Below, in pieces: positions 8,232 through 19,886 of a stretch of 34,949 nucleotides of DNA. The DNA is from Thermoleophilia bacterium (lineage in GTDB: Bacteria; Actinomycetota; Thermoleophilia; Gaiellales; JAICJC01): NCBI GenBank assembly GCA_025934255.1, contig JAICYJ010000027.1, forward strand, positions 1-34,949, written 5' to 3'. Made by a program: the position numbers and the translations under genes. How positions within the stretch are numbered: position 1 is the first letter of the stretch; each line of letters begins with the position of its first letter. Under the pieces are notes generated by a model. The model was not told the DNA's origin. It was given only the letters and a program-made list of their open reading frames with translations, and did not search any database.

Positions 8232-9097
8232 TCGCGGTGCTGCTGGTCGGCGGCGAGGGCACCCGCCTTCGCCCGCTCACCGAGTGGCTGCCCAAGCCGA
8301 TGCTGCCGATCGCGAACCGACCGTTCCTGGAGCACCAGATCGGCCAGCTGCGCGGGCACGGGATCGACCGGGTGGTGCTCTCGTGCGGGTATCTGGCCGA
8401 GCCGATCCGCGAGCACTTCGGGGACGAGCTGGAGTACGCGGTCGAGCCGGAGCCGCTGGGCACGGGCGGGGCGATCCGGTTCGCGGCCGCGAACATCGAC
8501 GAGACGTTCGTCGTCTGCAACGGTGACGTGCTGACCGACCTCGACCTGGGAGCGCTGATCGCGGCCCACCGCGACCACGGGGCGCGGGCCACGATCGCGC
8601 TGCATCGGGTGGCGGATCCCAGCGCCTACGGGCTGGTGCGGACGGGCCAGGACGGCGTCGTGAACGCGTTCGTCGAGAAGCCGCCGCCGGGGACGGCCGA
8701 CGTCCACACCATCAACGCCGGCACGTACGTGTTCGAGCCGGAGGTGCTGGAGCTGATCCCGACGGGACGGGCGGTGTCGGTGGAGCGCGAGGTGTTCCCG
8801 GAGCTGGTGGGGGCGGGGCTGTTCGCCTTCACCGGAGAGGGGCGGTGGCGGGATATCGGCACGCCGGCGAGCTACCTGGCGGCCAACATGGAATGGATGC
8901 CGGCGGGCGGGCTGGTCGATCCGGCGGCGGTGATCGAGGCCGGCGCCGACGTGACAGAATCGGTGGTCGGTGCCGGGGCCAGGCTCGCGAGCGGCGCGAG
9001 CGTCCGGCGAAGCGTCGTCCTGCCCGGCGCGAGCGTCGAGGCAGGCGCGGTGTTCCGCGACCAGGTCGTGGGCAGGGACGGGAGGGCTGTGTGGTAG
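8228..9097 (+). CDS. NDP-sugar pyrophosphorylase (mannose/glucose-1-phosphate nucleotidyltransferase-like)
   Basis: 289 residues. The N-terminal nucleotidyltransferase signature is AVLLVGGEGTRLRPLTEWLP followed by KPMLPI; the metal-binding strand is FVVCNGDVLTD, followed by VEKPPPG, INAGTYVFEPEVL and GRWRDIGTPASYL. The last 60 residues are rich in V/G/A repeats (VIEAGADV, GASVRRSVVLPGASVEAG) that match a short left-handed beta-helix. It transfers a nucleotide to a sugar 1-phosphate; mannose-1-phosphate guanylyltransferase is the best guess given the PGI/PMI partner, but GDP- versus UDP/dTDP-sugar specificity is not certain. The GTG start overlaps the UGDH stop by two bases (GTGA); a longer in-frame ATG at 8072 would overlap UGDH by 160 nt and is not preferred. 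Confidence 0.85.
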   Translation: MIAVLLVGGEGTRLRPLTEWLPKPMLPIANRPFLEHQIGQLRGHGIDRVVLSCGYLAEPIREHFGDELEYAVEPEPLGTGGAIRFAAANIDETFVVCNGDVLTDLDLGALIAAHRDHGARATIALHRVADPSAYGLVRTGQDGVVNAFVEKPPPGTADVHTINAGTYVFEPEVLELIPTGRAVSVEREVFPELVGAGLFAFTGEGRWRDIGTPASYLAANMEWMPAGGLVDPAAVIEAGADVTESVVGAGARLASGASVRRSVVLPGASVEAGAVFRDQVVGRDGRAVW

Positions 9098-10068
9098 ACG
9101 ACGGCGGCATGCGGGCGGCGATCGAGGGGATGGGCCAGCAGCTGCTCGAGGGCGACCGCATCGGCGGCGAGGCCGGCGGAGACCTGGCCATGCCCACGGC
9201 GGTGGTGATCGCGGGGATGGGCGGCTCGGCCATGAGCGGTGAGCTGCTGCGGGCGCTGGTGATCGGTGACTGCGCGGTGCCGATCACGCGCGTGCGCGGG
9301 TTCGGGGTGCCCAGCTGGGCGGGGCCTGGGACGCTGGTCGTGTGCTCGAGCTACTCGGGCGACACGGCGGAGACGCTCGCGTGTGCCGACCAGGCGCACG
9401 GCCAGGGCGCGAGCCTGCTGTGCGTGGGCATGGGCGGGGCGCTCGAGCAGCGGGCGCGGGCGTGGGGTGAGCCGTTCGCGCAGGTGCCCGGCGGGCTGCA
9501 CCCGCGCGCGGCGCTGGGCTACCTGTTCGGGGCGATGGCGGGGGCGTTCGCAGCCTGCGGCCTGTCGCGGGCGGGGATCGCGGGCGAGTGCGCGCAGGGC
9601 GTGGCGGCAGTCGACCGGGACGCGGCGGCGGCACTGGGGGGCAGGCTGGCGACCACGATCCCGCTGATCTACGGATCAGGCCCGATGGCGGCGGTCGCCT
9701 ACCGGTGGAAGACCCAGCTGAACGAGAACGCCAAGATGCATGCCTTCAGCCATGCGTTCCCGGAGCTCGACCACAACGAGATCGTTGCCTGGGAGGGCGC
9801 TCCGAGCGGGACGTTCGCGGCCGTGCTGCTGCGCGACCGCGGCGAGCGCGATGAGACCAGGCGCATGATCGAGGCCACAGCCGAGCTGATCGGGCAGGAC
9901 GCGGTGCTGGTCGAACAGGTCGAGGGCCGCGGCGACACGGCCGCCGCCCGCGCGTTCTCGATGGTCGCCCACGGCGACTGGGTCAGCTACCACGCGGCCC
10001 TGGAACGAGGCGTCAACCCGACGCCGGTCGACCGCATCGGCAGGCTCAAGCAGCGCATCGGCGAGTAG
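9091..10068 (+). CDS. Bifunctional phosphoglucose/phosphomannose isomerase (SIS domain)
   Basis: 325 residues from a GTG with a good Shine-Dalgarno (GGGAGG, 5-nt spacing) that overlaps the preceding stop. Tandem SIS domains: IAGMGGSAMSGELL with LVVCSSYSGDTAETL (the Ser-rich phosphosugar loop) in the first, and IYGSGPMAAVAYRWKTQLNE in the second. Near the C-terminus HAFPELDHNEIVAWEG carries the His/Glu pair typical of the archaeal and actinobacterial PGI/PMI family. It interconverts fructose-6-P with glucose-6-P and mannose-6-P in the cytoplasm, feeding sugar phosphates toward the pyrophosphorylase encoded just upstream. Last gene of the operon, followed by a hairpin at 10086. Confidence 0.9.
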   Translation: MVDDGGMRAAIEGMGQQLLEGDRIGGEAGGDLAMPTAVVIAGMGGSAMSGELLRALVIGDCAVPITRVRGFGVPSWAGPGTLVVCSSYSGDTAETLACADQAHGQGASLLCVGMGGALEQRARAWGEPFAQVPGGLHPRAALGYLFGAMAGAFAACGLSRAGIAGECAQGVAAVDRDAAAALGGRLATTIPLIYGSGPMAAVAYRWKTQLNENAKMHAFSHAFPELDHNEIVAWEGAPSGTFAAVLLRDRGERDETRRMIEATAELIGQDAVLVEQVEGRGDTAAARAFSMVAHGDWVSYHAALERGVNPTPVDRIGRLKQRIGE

Positions 10069-10085
10069 CCCGCGACACCTGTGGC

Positions 10086-10113
10086 GCCGGCGTCACGGAA
10101 CGCTCACGCCGGC
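10086..10113 (+). terminator. GC-rich hairpin after the PGI/PMI gene
   Basis: Arms GCCGGCGT (10086-10093) and ACGCCGGC (10106-10113) pair perfectly over 8 bp around a 12-nt loop, 18 nt past the stop codon. No U-tract follows, as is common in high-GC actinobacteria, so the terminator call rests on position and stem strength. Confidence 0.45.
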
Positions 10114-10410
10114 CGAGGCGGGGTCAGAGGCCGACTCAGGCGGCGTTGCGGCGCTGCGCCGCAGATGTGACCGGTCGTGACAGGATCGGTGCCGGTCCGA
10201 ACCGCCCGCGTTGCCGATCTGGTCGCCCGCGGGCGACGATCGACCGCGGCGCCCGTGAATTCGTGATGAGTGTCGACACGGTGCGGGGTGGGGCGTGACG
10301 GGTGGCGTTGGTGATCGGCACGGATTAGGCGCACCGGTCTGCCCGTGGGCGGTCTTGCGGTCCTGTGCGCGGCCTGCTAAACGCCTGCTCAGCCTCCGTA
10401 CCTGATCGGC

Positions 10411-11694
<1,284 letters not shown>

Positions 11695-11702
11695 CGCCGG
11701 CC

Positions 11703-12701
11703 GTGGCCGGCGCCGCATCACCGCTCACCCCCGACGCGATCGTCCGGCTCGAGGACGGCCGCCTGGTGCTGCTCGACCAGACGCTGCTGCCGGGCGAGCG
11801 CCGCGAGAAGAGCTACGACGACTGGCCCGAGATGGTCGAGGCGATCCGCGCCATGGTGGTGCGCGGCGCGCCCGCGATCGGAGTGGCCGCGGCCTACGGC
11901 ACCGCCGTCGCCGCCCGCGGAGGACGCGACCACTTCCACGAGGCCTGCGACGGCCTGGCCGCCGCCCGCCCCACCGCCGTCAACCTGGCCTGGGCGATCC
12001 AGCGGATGCGCGATGCCGCCGCCGAGGCCTCCGACGAGCAGCTCGTCCCGCACCTCGAGCAGGCGGCCCGTGAGCTGCACCGGCAGGAGGTGGCCCGCTG
12101 CGTCGCCATCGGCGATCACGGCGCCGGACTGCTCGACAGCGGCGCCCGCGTGCTCACTCACTGCAACGCCGGCGCCCTCGCCACCGGCGGCTACGGCACC
12201 GCCCTGGGCGTGATCCGCAGCGCCCACGGCCACGACCCCTCGCTGCAGGTGTGGGTGGACGAGACGCGCCCGCTGCTGCAGGGCGCCCGGCTGACGGCCT
12301 GGGAGCTGGCGCAGGACGGAATCGACGCCACGCTGCTGGCAGACTCGATGGCCGGATGGGTGATGGCGCAGGGCCAGGTGGACGCCGTGGTGGTGGGCGC
12401 AGACCGCATCGCCCGAAACGGCGACACCGCGAACAAGATCGGAACCTATGCGTTGTCGGTGCTGGCAGCGGCGCACCAGGTGCCGTTCTACGTGGCCGCG
12501 CCCACCTCGACCATCGACCCGTCGGCCGCCGACGGCAGCGCCATCCCGATCGAGCATCGCGACCCGGGCGAGCTGGCCGGCGCATCCGCAGCCGAAGGTG
12601 TCGCGGTCTACAATCCCGCGTTCGACGTGACGCCTGCCGCCAACATCACCGCCATCGTCACCGAGCTCGGCGTACACCGCCCGCCCTTCCGGTTTGCCTG
12701 A
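11703..12701 (+). CDS. mtnA: 5-methylthioribose-1-phosphate isomerase
   Basis: 332 residues from GTG 11703. It isomerises methylthioribose-1-P to methylthioribulose-1-P in methionine salvage. Catalytic Cys154 sits in HCNAGALATGGYG and Asp234 in VGADRIARNGDTANKIGTY, 80 residues apart, as in the characterised Bacillus enzyme (Cys160/Asp240). Other family marks are MVVRGAPAIGVAAAYG, VWVDETRPLLQGARLT and APTSTIDPS. An in-frame GTG at 11676 would overlap ahcY by 19 nt and add nine residues; neither start has a clear ribosome site, and I chose the one that leaves a short spacer. Other salvage genes (mtnK/mtnP, mtnB) are not seen here. The protein family also includes eIF2B-like and ribose-1,5-bisphosphate isomerases, but the motifs favour MtnA. 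Confidence 0.9.
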   Translation: MAGAASPLTPDAIVRLEDGRLVLLDQTLLPGERREKSYDDWPEMVEAIRAMVVRGAPAIGVAAAYGTAVAARGGRDHFHEACDGLAAARPTAVNLAWAIQRMRDAAAEASDEQLVPHLEQAARELHRQEVARCVAIGDHGAGLLDSGARVLTHCNAGALATGGYGTALGVIRSAHGHDPSLQVWVDETRPLLQGARLTAWELAQDGIDATLLADSMAGWVMAQGQVDAVVVGADRIARNGDTANKIGTYALSVLAAAHQVPFYVAAPTSTIDPSAADGSAIPIEHRDPGELAGASAAEGVAVYNPAFDVTPAANITAIVTELGVHRPPFRFA

Positions 12702-13842
12702 CTCCTGCCTGGACGACGACCTGGCCGGCCTCGATCCCGCCCTGCTCGCCCAGCTCCAGAGCCAGGGCTTCGACGCCGCGCGCCTGCGCGCCTGGGAGCA
12801 TGACCTGCTGCGGGCCGGCCCGGAGGTGAACCGCGTGACCGGCGCCGTGGCTGCGCCCGCGGCCGCAGACGTGGCCGACCTGCCCGAGCGGGGCTCGGAC
12901 GAGGGCAGGCGGCTCGAGCGCCTCGGGCTCGACGCCCTGGGCGCAGGCCGCCTGGCCATGGTGGTGCTGGCAGGTGGCATGGCCACCCGCATGGGCGGCG
13001 TCGTCAAGGGCCTGGTCGAGGCGATACCGCGCGCCACGTTCCTGGATGCGCGCCTGGCCGAGCGCGAGTACTGGCAGCGCGCCAGCGGCGCGCAGCTGCC
13101 GATGTGGCTGATGACGAGCCATGCCACGGACGGCCCCATCCGCGAGGCGCTGGGCGAGCGGATCGACGGCGAGCGGGTCGGCGCCTTCGTGCAGGGCGCC
13201 TCGCTGCGGCTGACCCCGGACGGCTGCCTGTTCCGCAGTGACGATGGGCTGCCCAGCATCTACGCCACCGGCCACGGCGACCTGCCCGAGGCGCTGGCCG
13301 CTTCCGGGCTGCTGGACCGGTTCCTCGCCGCCGGCGGCCGGTACCTGTGGATCATGAACCTCGACAACCTCGGCGCCGCCGTCGACCCGCTGGTGCTGGG
13401 CTGGCACATCGATCAGGGCGCACCACTCACGGTCGAGGTGGTCGACAAGCAGGAGGGCGACCGCGGCGGCATCCCGGTGCGGCTGGACGATCGCCCGGTG
13501 GTGCTCGAGAGCTTCCGCCTGCCCGTGGACTTCGACGAGGACACGGTGCGGGTGTTCAACACCAACACCTTCATCGCCGACGCCGCCGCGCTGCGCGGCC
13601 TGCGGATCGACTGGTCGTGGTTCCGGGTCGAAAAGACGGTCGACGACCGCCCTGCGATCCAGTTCGAGCGGCTGGTGGGCGAGCTCACCTCCGCGCTCGA
13701 GAGCCGCTTTCTGCGGGTGCCGCGGCTGGGGGCGGAGTCGCGGTTCCTGCCGGCCAAGAGCTGGGAGGAGCTGGACGCCCACCGCGCGCAGATCGCCGCC
13801 CGCATCGAGCCGATGCTGGCACAGGTTCGCGACCGGTCGTGA
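12694..13842 (+). CDS. UDPGP-family UTP-glucose-1-phosphate uridylyltransferase
   Basis: 382 residues from a TTG overlapping the mtnA stop by 8 nt. The nucleotide-binding loop LAGGMATRMGG (92-102) with Lys105 is that of the eukaryotic-type UDPGP family (UGPase, AGX/UAP), not of GalU. IMNLDNLGAAVDP is the metal-binding strand with the family's Asn-Asp-Asn-Leu pattern, and VFNTNTFIADAAAL and FRVEKTVDDRPAIQFERLVG are further family blocks. It should make UDP-glucose or another UDP-hexose such as UDP-GlcNAc. UDP-glucose fits the UDP-glucose dehydrogenase 4.5 kb upstream. Its position behind mtnA has no obvious metabolic reason. Confidence 0.82.
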   Translation: MPDSCLDDDLAGLDPALLAQLQSQGFDAARLRAWEHDLLRAGPEVNRVTGAVAAPAAADVADLPERGSDEGRRLERLGLDALGAGRLAMVVLAGGMATRMGGVVKGLVEAIPRATFLDARLAEREYWQRASGAQLPMWLMTSHATDGPIREALGERIDGERVGAFVQGASLRLTPDGCLFRSDDGLPSIYATGHGDLPEALAASGLLDRFLAAGGRYLWIMNLDNLGAAVDPLVLGWHIDQGAPLTVEVVDKQEGDRGGIPVRLDDRPVVLESFRLPVDFDEDTVRVFNTNTFIADAAALRGLRIDWSWFRVEKTVDDRPAIQFERLVGELTSALESRFLRVPRLGAESRFLPAKSWEELDAHRAQIAARIEPMLAQVRDRS

Positions 13843-13879
13843 CGCCGCCGTTGCGGGCCGCGGCCGTAGCGTCGCCTGT

Positions 13880-14548
13880 GTGCACGCCCTGCTCGACCTG
13901 CTGGTGCCGCCGCGCTGCGCCGTCTGCCGCCTGGCCGGCCCGCTGCTCTGCGCCGCGTGCCTGAGCGAGCTGCCGCTGCTCGACGGCTCGACCTGCGCCC
14001 GCTGCGGTCTGCCGGCGGAGCGGCCGGTGGACGACTGCGCGAGCTGCCGCGGCCGCCGCGTGGGGTTCGAGTCGGCGGCCGCGGCGCTGCTGTTCGAGGG
14101 TGCCGCCCGTGACCTGGTGCATGCCTTCAAGAACGGCGGCCTGCGCGGTCTCGCGGTGCCGGCCGCCGCGCTGATGGCGCTGGTGGTGGGCCGTCCCGCG
14201 GTCGACGTCGTCACCTGGGTGCCCGCCGATCCGCTGCGCGAGGCGATGCGCGGCTACCACCCGGCGCGGCTGCTGGCTGAGCAGCTGGCGCTGCGCTGGG
14301 ACGTGCCCTCGCGGCCGCTGCTGCGCGCACCGCTGTGGCGCCGCCCGCAGCGCGGGCTGACCCGCGCACAGCGGCGCGCGAACGTGCGCAAGGCCTTCAC
14401 CGCGCCGGTCGCGGTCGAAGGCCGGGTGGGCCTGGTCGACGACGTGCACACGACCGGTGCCACCCTCACCGCCGCCGCGCTGGAGCTGCGCCGAGCGGGA
14501 GCCGGGGCGGTGGTGGCCGCCACCCTTGCCCGAGCCGAGCACGCGTAG
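13880..14548 (+). CDS. comF: ComF family phosphoribosyltransferase-like protein
   Basis: 222 residues, GTG start. The N-terminal 60 residues carry four CxxC pairs (CAVC, CAAC, CARC, CASC), a double zinc-binding module. The remainder is a type I phosphoribosyltransferase fold with the PRPP loop VGLVDDVHTTGATLTA near residue 180, preceded by RGYHPARLLAEQLA and GLTRAQRRANVRKAF, both typical of ComF. ComF takes part in DNA uptake in Bacillus and Haemophilus; in most actinobacteria the role is unclear and no other competence genes are visible. Start codon choice is moderately certain, since no strong ribosome site is present. Confidence 0.88.
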   Translation: MHALLDLLVPPRCAVCRLAGPLLCAACLSELPLLDGSTCARCGLPAERPVDDCASCRGRRVGFESAAAALLFEGAARDLVHAFKNGGLRGLAVPAAALMALVVGRPAVDVVTWVPADPLREAMRGYHPARLLAEQLALRWDVPSRPLLRAPLWRRPQRGLTRAQRRANVRKAFTAPVAVEGRVGLVDDVHTTGATLTAAALELRRAGAGAVVAATLARAEHA

Positions 14549-14559
14549 GGGACACCGGG

Positions 14560-14565
14560 TAGTCT
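14560..14565 (+). promoter_or_regulatory. Putative -10 box TAGTCT of hpf
   Basis: TAGTCT lies 32 nt upstream of the hpf ATG and just past the comF stop. The resulting leader of about 25 nt carries the strong Shine-Dalgarno GGGAGG at 14585-14590, so this is one of the few leadered genes here. Confidence 0.5.
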
Positions 14566-14597
14566 GTTCAGGAACGACGAAAGCGGGAGGTCATGCC

Positions 14598-15158
14598 ATG
14601 CGTTTGCAGGTGAAAGGCAGGCACGTCGATGTCACCGACTCCCTGTTCCAGTACGCCGAGAAGAAGCTGGGCAAGCTGGCACGCCACCTTTCCGACGAGA
14701 GCCGCTGCGAGCTCGAGCTGATCGTGGAGCACAACCCGAGCATCAGCGACAGCCAGGTGGCCGAGGCGACGGTCTGGACGAAGGGCCCGGTGCTGCGCGC
14801 CCGCGAGTCGTCCACGGACATGTACGCGTCGATCGACCTGGTCGCCGAGAAGCTCGAGCGGCAGGTGAAGCGCTACCGCGAGAAGCGCACCCGCCGCCAG
14901 GCCGAGCACATGGCCCACCACCACACCCACCAGCCCGATCCGGCGTCGGTTGCCACGCTGCCCGAGGAGGACGAGGCGATGATCGTCAAGACGAAACAGT
15001 TCAACATGAAGCCGATGAGCGACGAGGAGGCGCTGCTCCAGCTGGAGCTGATCGGCCACGACTTCTTCGTCTTCGTGAACGCCGAGTCCGATGAGGTGAA
15101 CGTGATCTACAAGCGGCGGGACGGCAACTACGGGCTGATCGAGCCGACGCGCTCGTAG
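14598..15158 (+). CDS. hpf: Long-form ribosome hibernation promoting factor
   Basis: 186 residues. The N-terminal S30AE domain (1-105) starts MRLQVKGRHVDVTDSLFQYA and includes the helix EKLERQVKRYREKRTRRQ. A His-rich linker (HMAHHHTHQPDP) leads to the C-terminal dimerisation domain (about 128-186) with KTKQFNMKPMSDEEALLQLE, DFFVFVNAESDEVNVIYKRR and DGNYGLIEP. Long HPF binds the 30S decoding centre and pairs two 70S ribosomes through the C-terminal domain into inactive 100S particles. The ATG at 14598 is set by GGGAGG seven bases upstream; upstream in-frame starts would lie within comF. A nearby ATG at 14593 is out of frame. Confidence 0.95.
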   Translation: MRLQVKGRHVDVTDSLFQYAEKKLGKLARHLSDESRCELELIVEHNPSISDSQVAEATVWTKGPVLRARESSTDMYASIDLVAEKLERQVKRYREKRTRRQAEHMAHHHTHQPDPASVATLPEEDEAMIVKTKQFNMKPMSDEEALLQLELIGHDFFVFVNAESDEVNVIYKRRDGNYGLIEPTRS

Positions 15159-15203
15159 GGCCGGCAGCGGGGTCGGTCCCATGGTGCCCCCAGGTCCGGT
15201 TGG

Positions 15204-15209
15204 TACCAT
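15204..15209 (+). promoter_or_regulatory. Putative -10 box TACCAT of secA
   Basis: TACCAT ends 9 nt before the secA ATG at 15219, and no Shine-Dalgarno lies between them, predicting a leaderless secA-prfB transcript. Confidence 0.5.
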
Positions 15210-15218
15210 CCTCGTACG

Positions 15219-17805
<2,587 letters not shown>

Positions 17806-17816
<11 letters not shown>

Positions 17817-18940
17817 CGAGACCACCGCCGGCGAGCCACGGTCGCTGGAGGATCTGAAAGGCGCCGTCGAGGAGATCAGAGCCCAGCTGCACTGGGTTCG
17901 TGATTACCTTTGACCCGGGTGCTCTGGCCGCGCGCCTGAGCGAGCTCGACACTGCCATGGAGTCGCCCGGGTTCTGGGAGGACCAGCGGGCGGCTGCGAA
18001 GGTGGCGGCCGAGCGCGCCCGCACGCAGAAGAAGATCGAGACGTTCGAGCAGCTGCAGGCCGACTCCGGCGAGCTGGACTTCATGCTGGAGCAGGCCGCC
18101 GAGGACCCGGCCTGGCGCGACGAGCTGGACGCGGCCCTCGACCGGCTCGGCCGTGAGATCGCGATGCTCCAGGAGCAGGCGCTGTTCACCGGCGAGTACG
18201 ACTCCGGCCCGGCGGTGGTCGGCGTGCACGCCGGCGCCGGCGGAACCGACAGCCAGGACTGGGCCCAGATGCTGCTGCGCATGTACGAGCGCTGGGCGGA
18301 CGGGCGCGGCTACAAGGTGGAGCTGCTGGAGCAGACGCCGGGCGAGGAGGCGGGCCTGAAGAGCGCCACCTTCACGCTGACCGGCGAGAACGCCTACGGC
18401 ATCATGCAGGCCGAGAAGGGCGTGCACCGGCTGGTGCGGCTGTCGCCGTTCGACTCGGCGCACCGCCGCCACACCAGCTTCGCGCAGCTGGAGGTGTCGC
18501 CGCTGGTCGAGGACGACGTCGACCTCGAGATCGACGAGAGCGACCTTCGCATCGACACCTACCGCAGCCAGGGCGCCGGCGGACAGCACGTCAACAAGAC
18601 CGATTCCGCCGTGCGCCTCACCCACCTGCCCACCGGGCTGGTGGTGCAGTGCCAGAATGAGCGCTCCCAGCTGCAAAACAAGGCTCAGGCGATGCGCATC
18701 CTCAAGAGCCGATTGATCGAACGCGAGGAAGAGCTACGACGAGAAGCGCTCGCGAAGGAACGCGGCGAGGCGCAGGATATCTCCTTCGGGAGTCAAATCC
18801 GCAGCTACGTCCTGCATCCCTACACCATGGTCAACGACCATCGCACCAACATCAAGATCGGCAATGCCCAAGCGGTGCTGGACGGCGACCTGGACGAGTT
18901 GATCCACGCCTACCTGCTGAGCAAGGCGGCGGCGGCGTAA
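17806..18940 (+). CDS. prfB: Peptide chain release factor 2, expressed by programmed +1 frameshift
   Basis: The gene starts at ATG 17806 inside the secA end, is read for 35 codons to CTT followed by an in-frame TGA (17911-17913), and continues in the +1 frame from GAC 17912 to 18940, giving 377 residues. The junction reads ..VRDYL then DPGALAARLSELDTAME, the conserved RF2 sequence across the shift. The release signature is GGQ (258-260, in RSQGAGGQHVNKTDS) and the stop-codon tripeptide SPF (213-215, in RLSPFDSAHRRHTSF), which reads UGA and UAA; their 45-residue spacing equals that in E. coli RF2. A caller blind to the frameshift would begin at GTG 17900 and lose the N-terminus. Low RF2 raises shifting at UGA, which makes expression autoregulated. 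Confidence 0.95.
17900..17914 (+). promoter_or_regulatory. Programmed +1 frameshift site of prfB (CTT TGA C)
   Basis: The slippery CTT (17908-17910), the in-frame stop TGA (17911-17913) and the following C match the canonical bacterial RF2 recoding site. The usual AGGGGG stimulator three bases before CTT is absent; GTGAT (17900-17904) in that place could pair with the AUCAC just before the anti-Shine-Dalgarno in 16S rRNA, which is inference because no 16S is in the window. Confidence 0.93.
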
Positions 18941-19022
18941 TGCGCCAAGGAATGGCCGCTGTAACCGCCACAAATCGGCCTGTACGGGCCGGGTCGCCGT
19001 TGCGTGGCTTCCACCGGCCAGG

Positions 19023-19028
19023 TACCCT
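19023..19028 (+). promoter_or_regulatory. Weak candidate -10 box TACCCT upstream of ftsE
   Basis: TACCCT lies 45 nt before the ATG at 19074 in the 133-bp gap after prfB. It fits TANNNT but is less convincing than the other boxes; ftsE could also be cotranscribed with prfB. Confidence 0.3.
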
Positions 19029-19073
19029 GAATGCCTTCTCGCACGCGCCCACAGAGGCGCCAACTGATCGCAG

Positions 19074-19886
19074 ATGACCGACCAGCCTCACCTCCCCGAC
19101 CTCGCTGCGTCGCCTGCCACCGCCCCCGTTGTGGTGAGCGAGCCGCCGCTGGATCCCGCCGTCGCCGCCAACGGCGCCGAGCCCGCCCGCCAGCCGGGCG
19201 CGGCGATGATCCTGTTCGACCAGGTGACGAAGGTCTATGAGCCCAACATCGCGGGCCTCGAGGAGGTCTCGCTGCAGATCGACAAGGGCGAGTTCGTGTT
19301 CCTGGTGGGGCCGTCCGGCTCCGGCAAGTCGACCTTCATCAAGCTGCTGCTGAAGGAGCTCGAGGTGACCTCGGGCAACCTGATCGTGGGCGGCCGCTCG
19401 CTGCCGAAGCTGAAGCGCTCCAAGATCCCCGTGCTGCGCCGCAACATCGGCTGCGTGTTCCAGGACTTCAAGCTGCTGCCCAACCGCAACGTCTACCAGA
19501 ACGTGGCCTACGCGCTGCAGGTGCAGGGCAAGTCGCGGGCGGAGATCCGGCGCAAGGTGCCCGACATCATCGGGCTGGTGGGGCTGGCCGACAAGAGTGA
19601 CCGGTTCCCGAACGAGCTGTCGGGCGGCGAGCAGCAGCGCGTCTCGGTGGCGCGCGCCTTCGTCAATCACCCGCCGCTTTTGATCGCGGACGAGCCCACC
19701 GGAAACCTCGACCCCGACACCTCGGTCGGCATCATGCAGCTGCTCTACCGCATCAACCGCGCCGGCACCACCGTCGTGATGGCGACGCACGACCGCGAGA
19801 TGGTGGACAAGATGCGCCGCCGCGTGATCCAGCTCGAGAACGCCAGGGTCGTACGCGACGACCGGCGCGGGGGCTACCAGGCGTGA
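19074..19886 (+). CDS. ftsE: Cell division ATP-binding protein FtsE
   Basis: 270 residues. The ABC ATPase core begins at MILFDQVTKVYEP (residue 45): Walker A FLVGPSGSGKSTFIKLLLKE, Q-loop GCVFQDFKLLPNRNVYQNVA, signature NELSGGEQQRVSVARAFVNH, Walker B LLIADEPTGNLDPDTS and the switch His in VVMATHDREMVD. FtsE with FtsX couples ATP turnover to peptidoglycan hydrolase activation at the division site. The first 44 residues are an Ala/Pro-rich extension unusual for FtsE. Either this is a real low-complexity tail or translation begins at ATG 19206, which would give the usual length of about 226; no ribosome site favours either. The stop overlaps ftsX (GTGA). Confidence 0.95.
   Translation: MTDQPHLPDLAASPATAPVVVSEPPLDPAVAANGAEPARQPGAAMILFDQVTKVYEPNIAGLEEVSLQIDKGEFVFLVGPSGSGKSTFIKLLLKELEVTSGNLIVGGRSLPKLKRSKIPVLRRNIGCVFQDFKLLPNRNVYQNVAYALQVQGKSRAEIRRKVPDIIGLVGLADKSDRFPNELSGGEQQRVSVARAFVNHPPLLIADEPTGNLDPDTSVGIMQLLYRINRAGTTVVMATHDREMVDKMRRRVIQLENARVVRDDRRGGYQA

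Noticed and set aside
14457..14597. Extended N-terminus of HPF from an upstream start
   Set aside because: It would lie in the comF coding region; the strong GGGAGG and the S30AE homology both point to ATG 14598.
17900..18940. prfB as a 346-residue gene starting at GTG 17900
   Set aside because: The first codons MITF lack RF2 similarity, and the upstream 35-codon frame plus CTT TGA C gives the complete conserved RF2 N-terminus.
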